Positions 1 to 11,400 of a DNA stretch of 64,000 nucleotides are shown here, piece after piece. Each line of letters starts with the position of its first letter. The first letter of the stretch is position 1. The notes under the pieces are model-generated. The model worked only from the letters and a program-made list of their open reading frames with translations. It did not search any database and was not told the origin of the DNA. Made by a program: the position numbers and the translations under genes. This stretch comes from Entonaema liquescens (taxonomy: Eukaryota > Ascomycota > Sordariomycetes > Xylariales > Xylariaceae). The stretch spans positions 1,674,001-1,738,000 of the forward strand of contig CADCSX010000003.1 in the NCBI GenBank assembly GCA_902805475.1, written 5' to 3'.

Positions 1-513
1 GCGCGAGGAGGAGCTGGCTTCCTGTTGCTGCTGCTGGCCGTTGGTCGAGCGCAGAGGGGTGCCGGTGCGGGCGGGGGGCGCGACGGCGGAGGCAGAGGCG
101 GCTGGGCTGGGGCTCGGCGCGTTGTTGTTGGTGATTGAGGGCGCGGGCGCAGTTGTGGGTAAGTTGGGAGCTGGAGACTGGAAGAGGGAGGAAAGAAGAG
201 AGTTAGTTTGGTGTTTGATGGGATGATTGGTAGGAGATGAGATGGATTTATGTAGGTAGGTAGGTAGGTAGGGGAAGGAAAGAAAGAAAGGGTTTGTGCG
301 TTTAGGCAGAAGTTTACATACTGCGGCTTGCTCTGTGCTGGGTTGTTCAATGGTGGGAGCAGGTTGCGCTGCTGCTGCTGCTGCGTCGCCCATCGTCGGT
401 GGTGTCGCCGTTGTCTCGGTTGCTTGTTGTTGTTGGCCCGCGGGTGAAGGGGCGGCTGGTTGTCCGTAGACGTGAGGGACGGGAACAGGTGTCTGGCGGA
501 TCTCTTCAGCCAT
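1..513 (-). CDS. N-terminal part of an unrecognised Q/A/P-rich protein, cut by the window edge
   Basis: The minus strand opens at an ATG at 513 (protein start MAEEIRQTPVPVPHVYG) and stays open for 64 codons to 322. A GTATGT donor follows, with an intron at 321-178 (144 nt) ending in a pyrimidine-rich CTTCCAG acceptor. Exon 2 runs in phase from 177 off the left edge. The visible ~123 residues are low-complexity: runs of Gln, Ala, Pro, Ser and Thr, ending in a poly-Gln and Ser-rich stretch, with no recognisable domain. The intron contains a TAGG tetranucleotide run near 250-275. I do not recognise the family; the composition suits a disordered N-terminus of a nuclear or scaffold protein, but that is a guess. 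It is divergent from FAN1, with 423 bp between the start codons. Confidence 0.55.
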   Translation of the reverse strand, partial: MAEEIRQTPVPVPHVYGQPAAPSPAGQQQQATETTATPPTMGDAAAAAAQPAPTIEQPSTEQAAVCKLLPKRTNPFFLSFPYLPTYLHKSISSPTNHPIKHQTNSLLSSLFQSPAPNLPTTAPAPSITNNNAPSPSPAASASAVAPPARTGTPLRSTNGQQQQQEASSSSR

Positions 514-936
514 GGTTGCGGAGGGTTTAACCGTTGCGGCTTTGAGGAAAGGGTATGTGGTTGTTGGAGTGTTGTAACGGCGATGGTTAATTGTTCGTGG
601 GGAATTTTGTTTCTACAAGGTACATAGGTACATAGGTACATAGGTACATAGGTACATAGGATATGAACAATCTAAATCCAGTATGCAGAAGTACCTACGC
701 TATTTAGGTACAGATACTTGCATGGTTTCTAAGCCGTAAGAATTGTATTTAGTTACATGAGCTACTTGGCCTGTACAAACTCTAATCCCGTGACTGCGCG
801 TTTCCACTCTGGTTCCTGGCACTAAAAGAATCCGCGTCCCGCCACGCGTTTCATTGTATGAAGTCATCCTGTGTCCTTTTTTCCTTTTTCCCATTACAAC
901 CTCATTAAAGATGCCTCGAATAGGGGATGCACGATA
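514..936. promoter_or_regulatory. Divergent intergenic region between the left-edge gene and FAN1
   Basis: This 423 bp interval separates two start codons facing away from each other, so it must hold both promoters and 5' leaders. It contains the 8-bp tandem repeat at 619-660. I could not identify a specific TATA or transcription-factor site with confidence. Confidence 0.4.
619..660. repeat. 8-bp tandem repeat, unit GGTACATA, about 5 copies
   Basis: Five uninterrupted copies of GGTACATA lie in the promoter region between the left-edge gene and FAN1. Related TAGGTA/GTACATA motifs recur elsewhere in the window, for example near 55,030 and 57,160-57,300. Confidence 0.9.
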
Positions 937-3585
937 ATGGACGCTTTTCTCATTCGAAAAGCACCTCGATCTAAAAATGAACATACTCATGTGACGAATG
1001 AGCCCCCCTTTAAGAAGGTGAAGAAAGATGAAGGTCACGTCGCCGCAGAGGAATCAGATGAAGACCTTAGGCCTGGTAGTCCATCGTTGAAGCCATTACC
1101 GCAAATACGGCGAGTAGATACTCTGACTTCAGGATTTGGGGATGAGGATACGCCACAAAATTCGGAAGCAGAGACTGAATCTCATATACCAAGGCGAACC
1201 GCTATCGAGGACTCCCTACCCGAGGTCAAGTCTGAAAAGAAGCCTTGGAAGAATATGAAAACTTCAGAGCATCACAAGAGGATGGGGGCCCCGAAACTGC
1301 TGCGTCAAGACTGGATTCGAGGAAATGGGTGAGAGGCAAGACCTCACTCTATGTCGACGCCTTTAACCTTGCTCTCGGCACAGTCCTCGATGAAGAATCC
1401 CATTTATTCGATGAAAAAGAAATGCACATTTTCGAACAATGGAATAAGTTAAACTATGAGGCTCAATTCCTGTATGTGGATTCGTGAGGCGAATTATTCT
1501 ACCAATACCTCTTCTAACACCCTGCTGTAGATATGTGCGGCTATTCCTTAGGAAGACTGCATCGTGGCACCGTGTCGCTCGGCTACGCTATCACGATGAT
1601 ATTTCAGATACCGAGGCAGCCGTCAATGAATTACAGGAAAGCCGAGATCTACCAGCCAGTTCTTCCGGACCTGATTCTACTTTTGGGTATACGGACTCAG
1701 AACATGACCGTTTAGCTCAAAACCAAGGTTTGTTTGGTGACACTTTTACTTTTGCAGATATTTCAGAGCAGTATATCACCAGCGTCGAAGAAGCTGTTGA
1801 ACTTCTAAGCTTGGATGAGGTTAAAGCCTTAGCCAAGGAGGCGAAGGTGCAAGGCAAGAACAAAGCCGAACTAGCGAGATCTATTTGCAAAATGACCAAC
1901 CAGCAAGCTGGTCTCTTCTCATTAGGTCTTCGCCGGTCTAGCACTATTGCTTCCCTCGACTCACCGGGCCGAGATACCCCAGAGGCGGGCTCGCCAGTCC
2001 CAGATCCTAGTGAAGATTCCAACAGAAGGAAGCATTTCCTTGATAAAATCTTGACTATAGCTGGGCCTTGCATAAGGCTTTCCCTACCCGTTTTTAGATT
2101 GTTTGAAAGAGTTCACTTAGTTTTTATAGGTCCACCGAGTGGACAGAGAAGTCTCTGACCACGATTATTCTCGCGAAAATATCAAAGCGCAATTTTCCCA
2201 AGTACATAATCAGCAGGTCTGCGAATATTTTCAACTCAAGAGACCAATTGCTAGAATTTGAGGCGGCTATGAGGAATGAATACGCTGTTGACAATATTTT
2301 GGAGTTCAACGGGCCCGTCACAGAGGCGGGCTTCCGAAAGGTGATAGAAGTTTTTGAGAAAGTATACCCGAGGTGGAAGACTCTTCTCCAGGAAGAGCAG
2401 GAAAAAGAGGAGAGAGTCTACGAATCTGGAGAAGGCGCGTACTTGAGACGGCTCAACCCTGCTCATCCATATACTCGAATCATTCATAAAGCAGCTCACG
2501 TTTTTGGCCGGTTGAAAGAACACCAACAAGAACATGCACTTTTAACCGAGTTACTTGACCAGCGCCTCTTTCACTTAGCTCGCCGAGGTTCTTGGTACCA
2601 ACGGAAGGCTCTGTTGGAGGAACACTACATGTATGCGTTGGAGACCGATCCCGCCTATAAGAATATAGAGCTGCAGAAAAAGCATTGGAAACGCATTGCA
2701 GCAACCACCTGTGAAACCGCTCTGGAGGATCGAGATTGCCATACGATCTACCATTATGATATACAGAAGAGGCTGGTTAAACTCGAGAAGCAGCTCAAAA
2801 TTCCGAAACGTCTCCAACATGATTTCGGTCATGTCCGGCTTCAGAGGCCTGAGGAACATTTTATCGAAGGAATCCAGTTAAAAAGGAACGACGTAGTAGG
2901 AAAGAAGGGACGGGGAGCGAGCACCAAAACTATATGGGTAGATGAGGCTGAAGGTGGAGGTGAGTGTAGCGTCGAGGCCATGTGTTTAAGCTGGTACAGG
3001 GACAAGGGCTGGAAAGGTTACCATGCCGAGGGAGGTATAGTAAGAACGCTCTTTGCTTACCTCTTTTTCGATATACTTTTCCTATACATACCAAATGTCT
3101 TTCAAACCGAGTACCAGACATGCCCGCTCGATCTGCACACCGACGCCTTTTACCCCACCAGAGCATCCGAGATCAATCACCGCCTAGTCGAGATCGCAAA
3201 TGGCAATGCGGTGAAACTAATTGAGGAGGTTGACCAGCGAGAACGCGATAATCGTACTTGTGTCGTCGGCCTTAACTGGGATTACGAGTTGGAAGACCTC
3301 CTTGAACTAGCCGGCTGCTTCGACGGTGCAGCATTAGCCGCCATATGCAAGGTCATGGCACAGGAATATGGCCAGAGAGGCGGCGGCATTCCAGACCTGG
3401 TTCTCTGGAGGACAGAACCGAGTAAGGAAGTGATATTCGCCGAGGTCAAGAGCGCCAACGATCGCCTTAGTGATACGCAGAGGCTATGGATTCACGTCTT
3501 AACCGGCGCTGGCGTAAGGGTGGCTCTATGCAACGCCGTGGCAAAGGAAGTCAAGGAGGTCTATGGAGATGACAGAAGCCAGTGA
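937..3585 (+). CDS. FAN1: FAN1-type structure-specific nuclease (VRR-NUC), two single-base frameshifts
   Basis: FAN1 nucleases cut branched DNA and unhook interstrand crosslinks in the nucleus. The start is ATG 937 (MDAFLIRKAP). One intron spans 1472-1530 (59 nt; GTATGT donor, CTAAC branch point, GTAG acceptor). A SAP-like DNA-binding helix pair lies near residues 264-300 (LSLDEVKALAKEAK). The C-terminal VRR-NUC domain near 796-840 shows GGGIPDLVLW and EVKSANDRLSDTQR, supplying the D...ExK catalytic residues. The reading frame breaks twice: near 1238 an AAAA run behaves as if one A were missing, and near 2123 a TTTTT run as if one T were missing. Allowing both, the coding length is exactly 864 codons (863 aa), normal for fungal FAN1, and residues on both sides of each break read as family sequence. 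No GT-AG intron explains either break. It is either a sequencing-error gene or a recent pseudogene. Confidence 0.88.
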
Positions 3586-6500
3586 AATGAACGCGTTAAC
3601 GAAAACAGAAGAGACAAAAGCTAGACTTCTACTCCATGATGGCTTTGGTGGCGCGTTGGTGGCGTTCACGCGTGGGGGACGCAAGCATATACAGGGCATT
3701 CACGAATAAGTCAAATTTCGCCTCGAGCAGCCTGTATGTCTGCCCTAGATGCAGCTTCATAATCATGCGAGACCTACATGAGAAGTAAGCTAGGGTAGAG
3801 ATGATTTACTACCGACGCATTCCGATTAGTTCGTGTGTTGTCCCGTCCAGAGACCGCGAAACCCACCAGACGAATCAGCATTACCGCACGAGTAGCCACC
3901 GCTGGGAATAGGTAGCTGAACTACTCATGAATATGACCTGTGCCATCTACTCATGACTCTTGTCTAGGAGTCTTCTTAATTACCTGGTTTCATTGACAGT
4001 GTTAAAAGCAAATCGGAATACTTCACTCTCACCTATCTACACTACAGCCTCTCACAAATAGCGGTCAATAACTCATGAAGCGGAGCCATGCAACTCGAAT
4101 GCATGTATTAAATACCAATGTGGATACTCGAGTTGCCGAAAGAAGCGCGAAGTACATCACGATGCGTCGGTATACTCGAAGCAAGAGGTACTTGTTCTAA
4201 ATAGGCGTGTCTTTAAACGTATATCTGAACCCCTTTAGAATGTTAGTAACGACATCGCAGTTGTTACCAGCTCTAGGCATTCGTTCTCGGGGGCGAAAAA
4301 AGACGGCGCAAGTGTCCCTCTGCCGGTGGTAAACGCAATATGCACGCAATAGTCAATAGCTAGAAGAGAATTATACGCACGTATACCTACCAATACCTGG
4401 GCTCAAGACATCTCACGCGTAAGAATAACTGCCGTGATAGTTCAGATGACTGCCACGTATCTAGCTTCGTTTGTAACTTCCTACGCGCCTAGGCAAGCAT
4501 ATGACAGAACGTATCAGGGAGCACCTAGAAAGAAAAAAGGTAAACAGAGATCCTAAAGATCAACCCGGTCAGTCGACGGCATCGGCTCCTTCTCCAGTGC
4601 AGATTGGCATATCTGTCGAGCCTTATGTCCATCTGGACAAGCGAACAGATGCGTGACCTCATGGAGTAGGATCTAGTTGATCCCGCGTAGGCACTAGAAC
4701 CAGTAGTCTTTCTTGACATTGCCATTCCAGCCTATGACGAATTCGAATGCTACGGCGGCATTCTGCATCCTCTATTAGAATCCAATGAAGATATCCCTAC
4801 TTCCAACAACAATAACAACAAACAACACCATGGCATCGGCACTGCGATAATCGCCACGCACTAGCTTATAGTAGCTCCATCTCTTCGACGACCAGCTGGG
4901 ATCCACGTTGCTTTTAACATAGGATTCGGTGCTTGTTCGTCATGCTAAAGATTATATCGGCATCCGGTTACAGGTAAAGGCCAACACTCGATGACATGGC
5001 CGAGCTATCTCCAATACGGTTTTATTGTCCGCATATCGAGGCCCTTTAGCTCGCCCACTAATGCTTGAGTTAGGCGCAGTCGCTTCCTGGAGAATGGCAA
5101 CGAAACCAACATCTCAGACAACCATGTCGACGAAGCTATATCATAAGCGCGCAAAGGCGACTAGCAAGGAACTTTTGAGGAATAGTTGGCGTGGGAGTTA
5201 GCATGGTTAACCGGCGCTTAGATGGGGGCACGGCGCCTCCACAGCATTGGGTTACTTGGCAAATCTGACTGGCATAGAAGTTTTCTAGATGAACTTAACT
5301 TCAAGTTAGAAGGATTGTTTATCGTTCTGAAGATCTCGCGCTTCAAAGTCGTAACTAGATAGACCCCTCTTTTGACTGGCGCCCACACTCCAGCCTCGTG
5401 GAAGCGCGCGCGGAGGATTCGAATATGGGACTTGAAAAGGCTATTATGGTAGATTGTAGACTCCAACCCCAAGGCAGACTGCGTACGGGACCTGCTAGCC
5501 AACAGTAGCTCGAGGATGTCTTCGATCTATGTCGTGCATCATGTGGCGCGCGCTCCGCTCAGGTCTGGCTGAGACCAGGAGCCGCAAAATAGAACAGAGG
5601 ATCTATTCATGGGAAAAAGATGGCCATGGAATGGGCAAATCAAGTGAAAAACAAAGCAGGGTATGTCGAGCCGCGCGCTGGATGAAGCAAGAGTATGGAA
5701 TGTAGAGCGGGACATGAGAATTCTGGAAGATTTTACATAGTAGTGAGAGATACAAGAGAGGAGTAGGTAATTTTGAACATAAAATGAGACCTCATCCCCG
5801 GACTTCACGATCATGTCTCTGAATAGCAATTGTTGAGTAAGACATAACGGGAAGAAGTCTTGGCTAAACTTCTCGACATCTGAATCTCGACATCTGAAAC
5901 AACAGTTCTGAAAATATCTTACCTCTTATCCACGTACGACGCAACATAACTTCTGCATCAGCATCAGCATCAGCATCAGCACCGGCATCCCTCATCGACG
6001 GGCATCCCGTGATCCACTCTTCAGCTCATTCAGCTCAACCTCCAATTACCAGGTCTCAAGCTGACAGTAACACGAAAATTGCTTTTTCGTACGTCGCGCA
6101 CAAAGATTTACTGTGGTAACTCAGCCACCGGGGCGTGTTGCCGCTTAAGTTTTGAATTAAGGTGAGTCGTGAATAGCGATGGTAGTGGTTGTTCTCCGTG
6201 ACGGAAAGCAAAATAGAAGACAAGGGGGGGGGGAGGAGTCGAGGGGAAGGTCAAATCAGGAGAGTGGGCAACGGAACGGCGCTAATCAAAGAGCCAAATA
6301 TAGTAAATACACAGTAGCGGCAGCGCTTAACCAAGTACCGAATACCTCCGAGCCACTTAAACTCATCAGCGCGATCCCGGGATATTGCGCCTGGCAAACC
6401 GCACCGACCGGGGCACTTTAACCAATTAGACTTTAGATTAGCTACGCACTTAGACAGAGCTAGCTTAAGTCGACGGTAACCCCAGTTCAGGTAACTTATA

Positions 6501-6600
6501 CCTCTGGGAGCCTTCCATTTTATTTTATTTTCTAGGGGTGAATCATTTTAAACAGGATGTAAGTCAAGTGCTCTTTCTCTCCAAAGGTAGTTTTTTATAC
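3586..6600. other. Gene-free interval downstream of FAN1
   Basis: About 3 kb with stops in all frames and no open frame that looks coding. It includes a (GCATCA)4 run at 5955-5978 and a G9 run near 6226. I see no terminal repeats, tRNA or recognisable transposon remnant here. Confidence 0.5.
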
Positions 6601-7553
6601 CTAAGGTATCATCTTAAGCACCCTTCTTGCCTTCTTCACGCCCCCCTTCAATAATAAGATTCTTCACTGCAGCTCTCACATACTTTCCTATGCAACATCT
6701 ACAACATCTGCAACCTTTACAACATTGACACAGCTCAACACCAGAAATAATCAGACTAATCAAGAAGTAGAGTCAGCACTACAGAAAAAAGCTACCTTCA
6801 ATTACTCAATTGTACATATATAATTGAAGCTGCAAAAGGGTTGGTTCTTTAAAAAGGCACCTGATCCTTGTTACCTATTCGTAGCCAATCCGCAGCCAAT
6901 CCTGAGACGCCTTCACTTTGCACTTCTACCACTGGCCCACCACTGCCGCTGTCCTCGACTGAGCTTGGCCTTGCTCTACTCTTCGCGCCAAACCTTGACT
7001 ATTTTTTACTCCTCTCCACCAAGCCTGGGTCACAAGTTAACGTCCCTTGTTCATAGACGCCAGTCTGTCTACAGCGCGTACGGATAAACATAGCACATAA
7101 CACATAGCACATTGCCATTGTTACCAGAAAAGACGCCTACCCCGTCCAAGCTCACGCATACCCGGGGACTCACTTCTTGGAGCCACACCCCTACCTGGCC
7201 CTACCTTGGATCTGTCACATCGATTCTAGTGTCCCTAACCGGGAAGTAGCTTAGCTTCCCGTTGGCGCCTTTGTCTCAGCATCGACAAGGTACTCTGCCA
7301 CGGTTGCTTGCCCATACCCATTATCCCTGTCCACCACGCAGCAACCTTATCCTTGACCCGCCAGAGTTACATATTATAACAACCATCACTCCCTCTCACC
7401 CACGACACACTTCTTCTCGACTTTTCCTCCACCACGGCGACTTCTCCGCAGCTTGTAGGCATCCCGTCTTCCTTATCCTTCTGAGTCATTCACTTGACTT
7501 GAAGCCATTCAACAACCAGCTTTCTACTTAACCACCACTTAGACACCATCACC
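6601..7553 (+). promoter_or_regulatory. Pyrimidine-rich promoter and probable 5' leader of the 7,554 gene
   Basis: The ~950 bp before ATG 7554 are markedly C/T-rich on the plus strand (many CCACC, CTTCTC and ACAACA patches), typical of promoter and leader regions in filamentous fungi. Short ATG-led frames occur but show no coding character. The transcription start cannot be fixed from sequence. Confidence 0.4.
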
Positions 7554-8284
7554 ATGCCTTCAGTCAAGCCGAAGCTCGCGCAGTTGAAAACGCCGGTTAC
7601 GGCAACCTTCCCCTCGGAGCTCTCTGCTCTGTCGGCCAAAACACCTCGCTCAGCTGTCCCGGACTTTATCAAGGAGGAATTTCCCACCAGTGCAAAGACT
7701 CCTATCACTCCGCCTACAGCATATATGGATTTTCTAAAGGCCATGTCAATGCCCTCGCCACTCATTCCGGGAAGAGATCAGGAACGAGCAGCCCTGAAGA
7801 TGACTCGGCACAGGATTCGGTTCCGTCCACTGCAAGCAGCGAACAGACAGACTGCTCGTGCAAATGCGGCAACCATAAGTCGCTAACTAGTATCCCTTCA
7901 AGCCCTATTCCTGGCCAGCCCATGTCTGCACCACCGGTGGGAGTAACATCGTTCCCGAGCATTCACATGCCCCCATCCCCCGCTGTATCAACGATAGATT
8001 CTCCATTAAGCTCAGCACGATCTCCGTTCAGCGCAAGATCAGTACGGTCACCATTTGACTGGGAAGCGGCGTTGAAGTCTAGGTATTCGCAGGGTTGCAG
8101 GGCGCACAAATCGTCAGCCAAAAGCGTACGTCATATTCGAGAGGTTGTTACGAGGACCGTTACATATACGCCAAAGATGGAACCGGCACCCAAAGGCAAG
8201 CGGAGGAAGACAACGCATCTGGACTGTTCTAAGGTCCAAGCAGCGGCGGCGGCGGCAGCAGCAGCCCGGACGAATACGGTTTGA
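7554..8284 (+). CDS. Small basic, proline/serine-rich protein of unknown function, one frameshift
   Basis: ATG 7554 sits in a good context (caccATG). The product begins MPSVKPKLAQLKTPVTATF and contains a ITPPTAYMDFLKAM segment. It ends with a Ser/Pro-rich stretch (SPLSSARSPFSARSVRSPF), then IREVVTRTVTYTPK and PAPKGKRRK, followed by poly-Ala. The frame breaks near 7769, where GGG appears to have lost one G. Supplying it joins PSPLIPGKRSGTSSPEDDS smoothly to the downstream frame and gives 244 codons (243 aa). Both halves look like one protein from its uniform composition and because no splice sites connect them. I have the impression that similar proteins occur in other Pezizomycotina, especially the VVTRTVTY and PAPKGKRRK blocks, but cannot verify it. 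The basic KGKRRK motif could be a nuclear signal. Function unknown. Confidence 0.6.
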
Positions 8285-9958
8285 TCATTCGACTAAACCA
8301 TCTCACCGAATTACTCAACCACGAAAGAACTAAAGTCATGACACCGCCCCTTAATTCTATTATGGCTTCTACGCCAGGAATTGACATTTATCTTCCATTT
8401 GTTCATATCTATCAATCCCTCTAACTCACTCATTCACACGCGCAATAACCGACCTACTCGCACTCTCTACTTCTCTCTCCTTCTACGATATACTTATCAG
8501 TATCAAATTAACAACGAAGCCACCGTTGGGATCGATGGACCATTAATATCCATCAAACCTCCCTAAAAACGGTGGAAATGACTTTATGGCTTCTTACGAT
8601 CTAGATCCATGGCGTATCTGGCATTACAAAGAGGGGGGTTTGGGTGGATTTCTGTTAAGAAACTATGAAGGAGTTTATTGGCGTTTTGCTGGTGGGCATC
8701 AGCAATCCTGGGAATCGGAGGCTTGCGCAGCGATACCACGGAATTTTGGTTTATTTTTTATTACTTTTTTTTTTGTTATTTTCTCTATAGGCTCAGGTGT
8801 GGTGCCCCTTTGTGGAAAGGAGACCAAGGGGAACGTGGAGAGGGAGCAAGTACCGATAGGTTGCTGTGTGATAGGACCGGGTCGAATCTTTGGTGTAGCC
8901 AACTTTCACGCAATACATGGGATCCCTTAGCTTAGTAGAGCTTAGTGCCCAAACAATATCAATACGTGTTTGACGAGGAATTGGTCTATAGGCGGGCCCT
9001 AACGTGAGAATTACCTTTTTCTACGAGTTTTGTTTATTTATTTGTATGTATCTGTATGGAGTTTGTATGGAGTCGCAAGACGGGAACGGACGGTGGTCGT
9101 TGTTTTCCTCTGCCACTAAGGCGACCTAGAATGCGGCCAGGAGGTTGGGCTCGTAAGCGTTGACGATTCGTCGCTTGGCTTAGGCCAAGTTTCGGTCAAG
9201 AGCATGGTCGTCGTTGGTGGCCCTCCTCCCGCCGCCTCCGCTTCGCTCTCTTTTGATTCACACACGCACACGCACACGCTTACACTCGCACAACACACGG
9301 GCTTTTTTATTTTTGTGACCACGCGAACTGCCCGCGGTACGTAGGGAGCCAACCGAGATCGAGAAGGTGCTTGACCAAGATCGTCCATACACATGTACAC
9401 GCACACGCACACGCACACGCACATTTACTTTATCTTTTTTATCTTTATTCTTACTCTAATATTACGTAGTATACCATCACGAGGCGGTTTCATTAGGGGA
9501 GGACTTACGAGGCCTCATGAACACGACATATACTTTACATACTAGGCAGCTTGTTCATCGTCCGGCTGATTTTCTGGCTGTGCTACTCTTACTACTACCG
9601 CTTACAGCAACTATCTAGGACGTGTTGTCTTGGCTATCATCATCAAGCCATCTGTTACCCGGAATCTAGAAATATTACCACGGCGCTAGCTAGAGGCAGG
9701 CTACCATATTTACCTCTTTACTTTTACACTTCCTGGGCTTACTTAGACTTACATACATATACACATACATACTATGTATGTAGTATACACATGCCTATTA
9801 CTACATAGGTAGCTAATGTATGCATGTAGGTCTTATATGTACCTTGATACTTGCAACGCCCGACTGCGGTGCCTTTTACACACGATTGGTCGGTTTGTGC
9901 GTCCCGACATCCTGGGACTTGCATGGCGGGGCTCGACGAGGGGTGACAGGGGTAAGGC

Positions 9959-9992
9959 AAAAAAAAAAAAAAAAAAGAGAGAGAGAGAGAGA
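9959..9992. repeat. A18 followed by (GA)8
   Basis: An uninterrupted run of 18 adenines is followed directly by about eight GA dinucleotides. Confidence 0.9.
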
Positions 9993-10328
9993 CAGTTTCC
10001 AGGAAACGAGCTAATTCCGTTTTGTATTAGTGCGGGCTCTTTTCGAAACTAGACAGAACTACCACAGCAGCACAACAGGCACAACAGGCACAACAGAAAG
10101 TGTCTGAGGAAGCAGCCGGCGCGCAATCTTCTTTAAGCGCTGGATCCATCGCCCGAGGTCGCGACCCCATTGGTTGGACCTTAGCCTTAGCTTTTAAGGG
10201 GGGCCATGGGGTGTGTCATGCAGCGGTTCGAACTCGACTCCTGCCTTTTTATTGGCTGGTCGCAGGTCCAGTTAAGCGCCCGCGACCTTTTACTGTTAAA
10301 TTGCACCTTTTCCTTTTCTTTTGCGGTT

Positions 10329-10395
10329 GAGATACACACTACTTTGAAATACACACTACTTTGAGATACACACAGTAGTAGTGTGTAGTGTAGTG
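10329..10395. repeat. Imperfect direct repeats with a 10-bp inverted repeat
   Basis: Three near copies of TGAGATACACACTACTT lie in tandem, the third truncated. The second ACACACTACT (10,351-10,360) is followed at 10,377-10,386 by its exact reverse complement AGTAGTGTGT, giving a 10-bp stem with a 16-nt loop. Confidence 0.8.
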
Positions 10396-11400
10396 CTCTC
10401 TCTCTGTCTCTCTGTCTCTACTCCAGCACCAGCACTACTCTCTCTCTTGTTTTGTCCCCAGATCTTCATCCGCGGCCCCCTCTTCAACGGGGGTTTCGAT
10501 CCCGCTGGGAGCAGGTAGACGGATGGAGATATTATACAAATCTGATCTCTTGCACACTGCAGGGTAAAATACGTACGGGGAGCGGGGGCCTTTATTTTTA
10601 CTATATTGGGAATATGAAGAACAACCCCCCCTTTTTTCACTCAATCGACCAGCGGTGAGGATGTAAATGGGAAAGCCATTATTTTTGTTATTGTTTCTTC
10701 TTTTACCTGCCGCGACGCGGACGGCCGCTGCCGAAGTGGCCATCCACCGGGGGGGGAAGTTGTTTAAAGTGCTCTCTCTACAAACGGCAGCCCGGGAGAA
10801 AACATATACACGCGTATGCACACCGTGGAAATGGATGGAGATCGCGCCAGGCTTCCGCCAGAAGGTAAGTAGATTGGGGGGACCTCACCTGCCAAGGCCC
10901 GAGACCCCAAATGTGATAAAGGCATTGATGCCGGCTGCTTTTCCTGATCACGAAAGCGGGCTCGAGCACCGCGACTACGCACACGCATTGCGTATATACC
11001 AATGGGAGAAAAGAGGCAGTACGGATAGGACAAGAAATCATATCCTTCGGTCTACACCTCTCGGGCGGCAACACAAGGCGCAAATGCGCAGTTGGCTGGA
11101 GGATTTCCCGTGGAAACGGTAGCAGTGCGCCGTTTGTCACGCATCGGGGCAGACAGAAAAAAAAATGTGACGAGGGCCGCAGTAGTCTGTATGCCTTACC
11201 TCCTTGAATATCCCGCGCCGTAACTCTTAATCTTGTCCAGACTGAGCGGTCAGACTTGTCCTTTTTACTTGTGTTTGTCTGAAGCCCACTGTCTTTTTTT
11301 CTTATATTAATATTAGCATGTAAGTACGTATATGTAACATATGCGTGTGCGTGTGTGATATATCCGAGTGCTGTCACATAACTTACTAACAGTAGATCCT

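Larger units (their letters stand above)
8285..11400. other. Gene-free interval rich in simple repeats
   Basis: No supportable gene. Open frames up to ~200 codons on the minus strand near 10,778-11,377 are translations of low-complexity or unremarkable sequence without starts, splice sites or domain content. Notable contents are CA/CACACG-rich tracts at about 9,258-9,292 and 9,395-9,422, an A18 plus (GA)n tract at 9,959-9,992, CACAACAGG copies near 10,070-10,095, a 10-bp-stem inverted repeat at 10,351-10,386 and CT-rich tracts at 10,398-10,446. Confidence 0.5.

Noticed and set aside
1233..1250. Tiny intron to explain the first FAN1 frameshift
   Set aside because: The only GT...AG pair nearby would give an intron of about 15 nt, far below any functional size.
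10778..11377. 199-codon open frame on the minus strand
   Set aside because: No recognisable domain and no splice or promoter support; it overlaps other open frames in the same simple-repeat-rich region, so it looks fortuitous.
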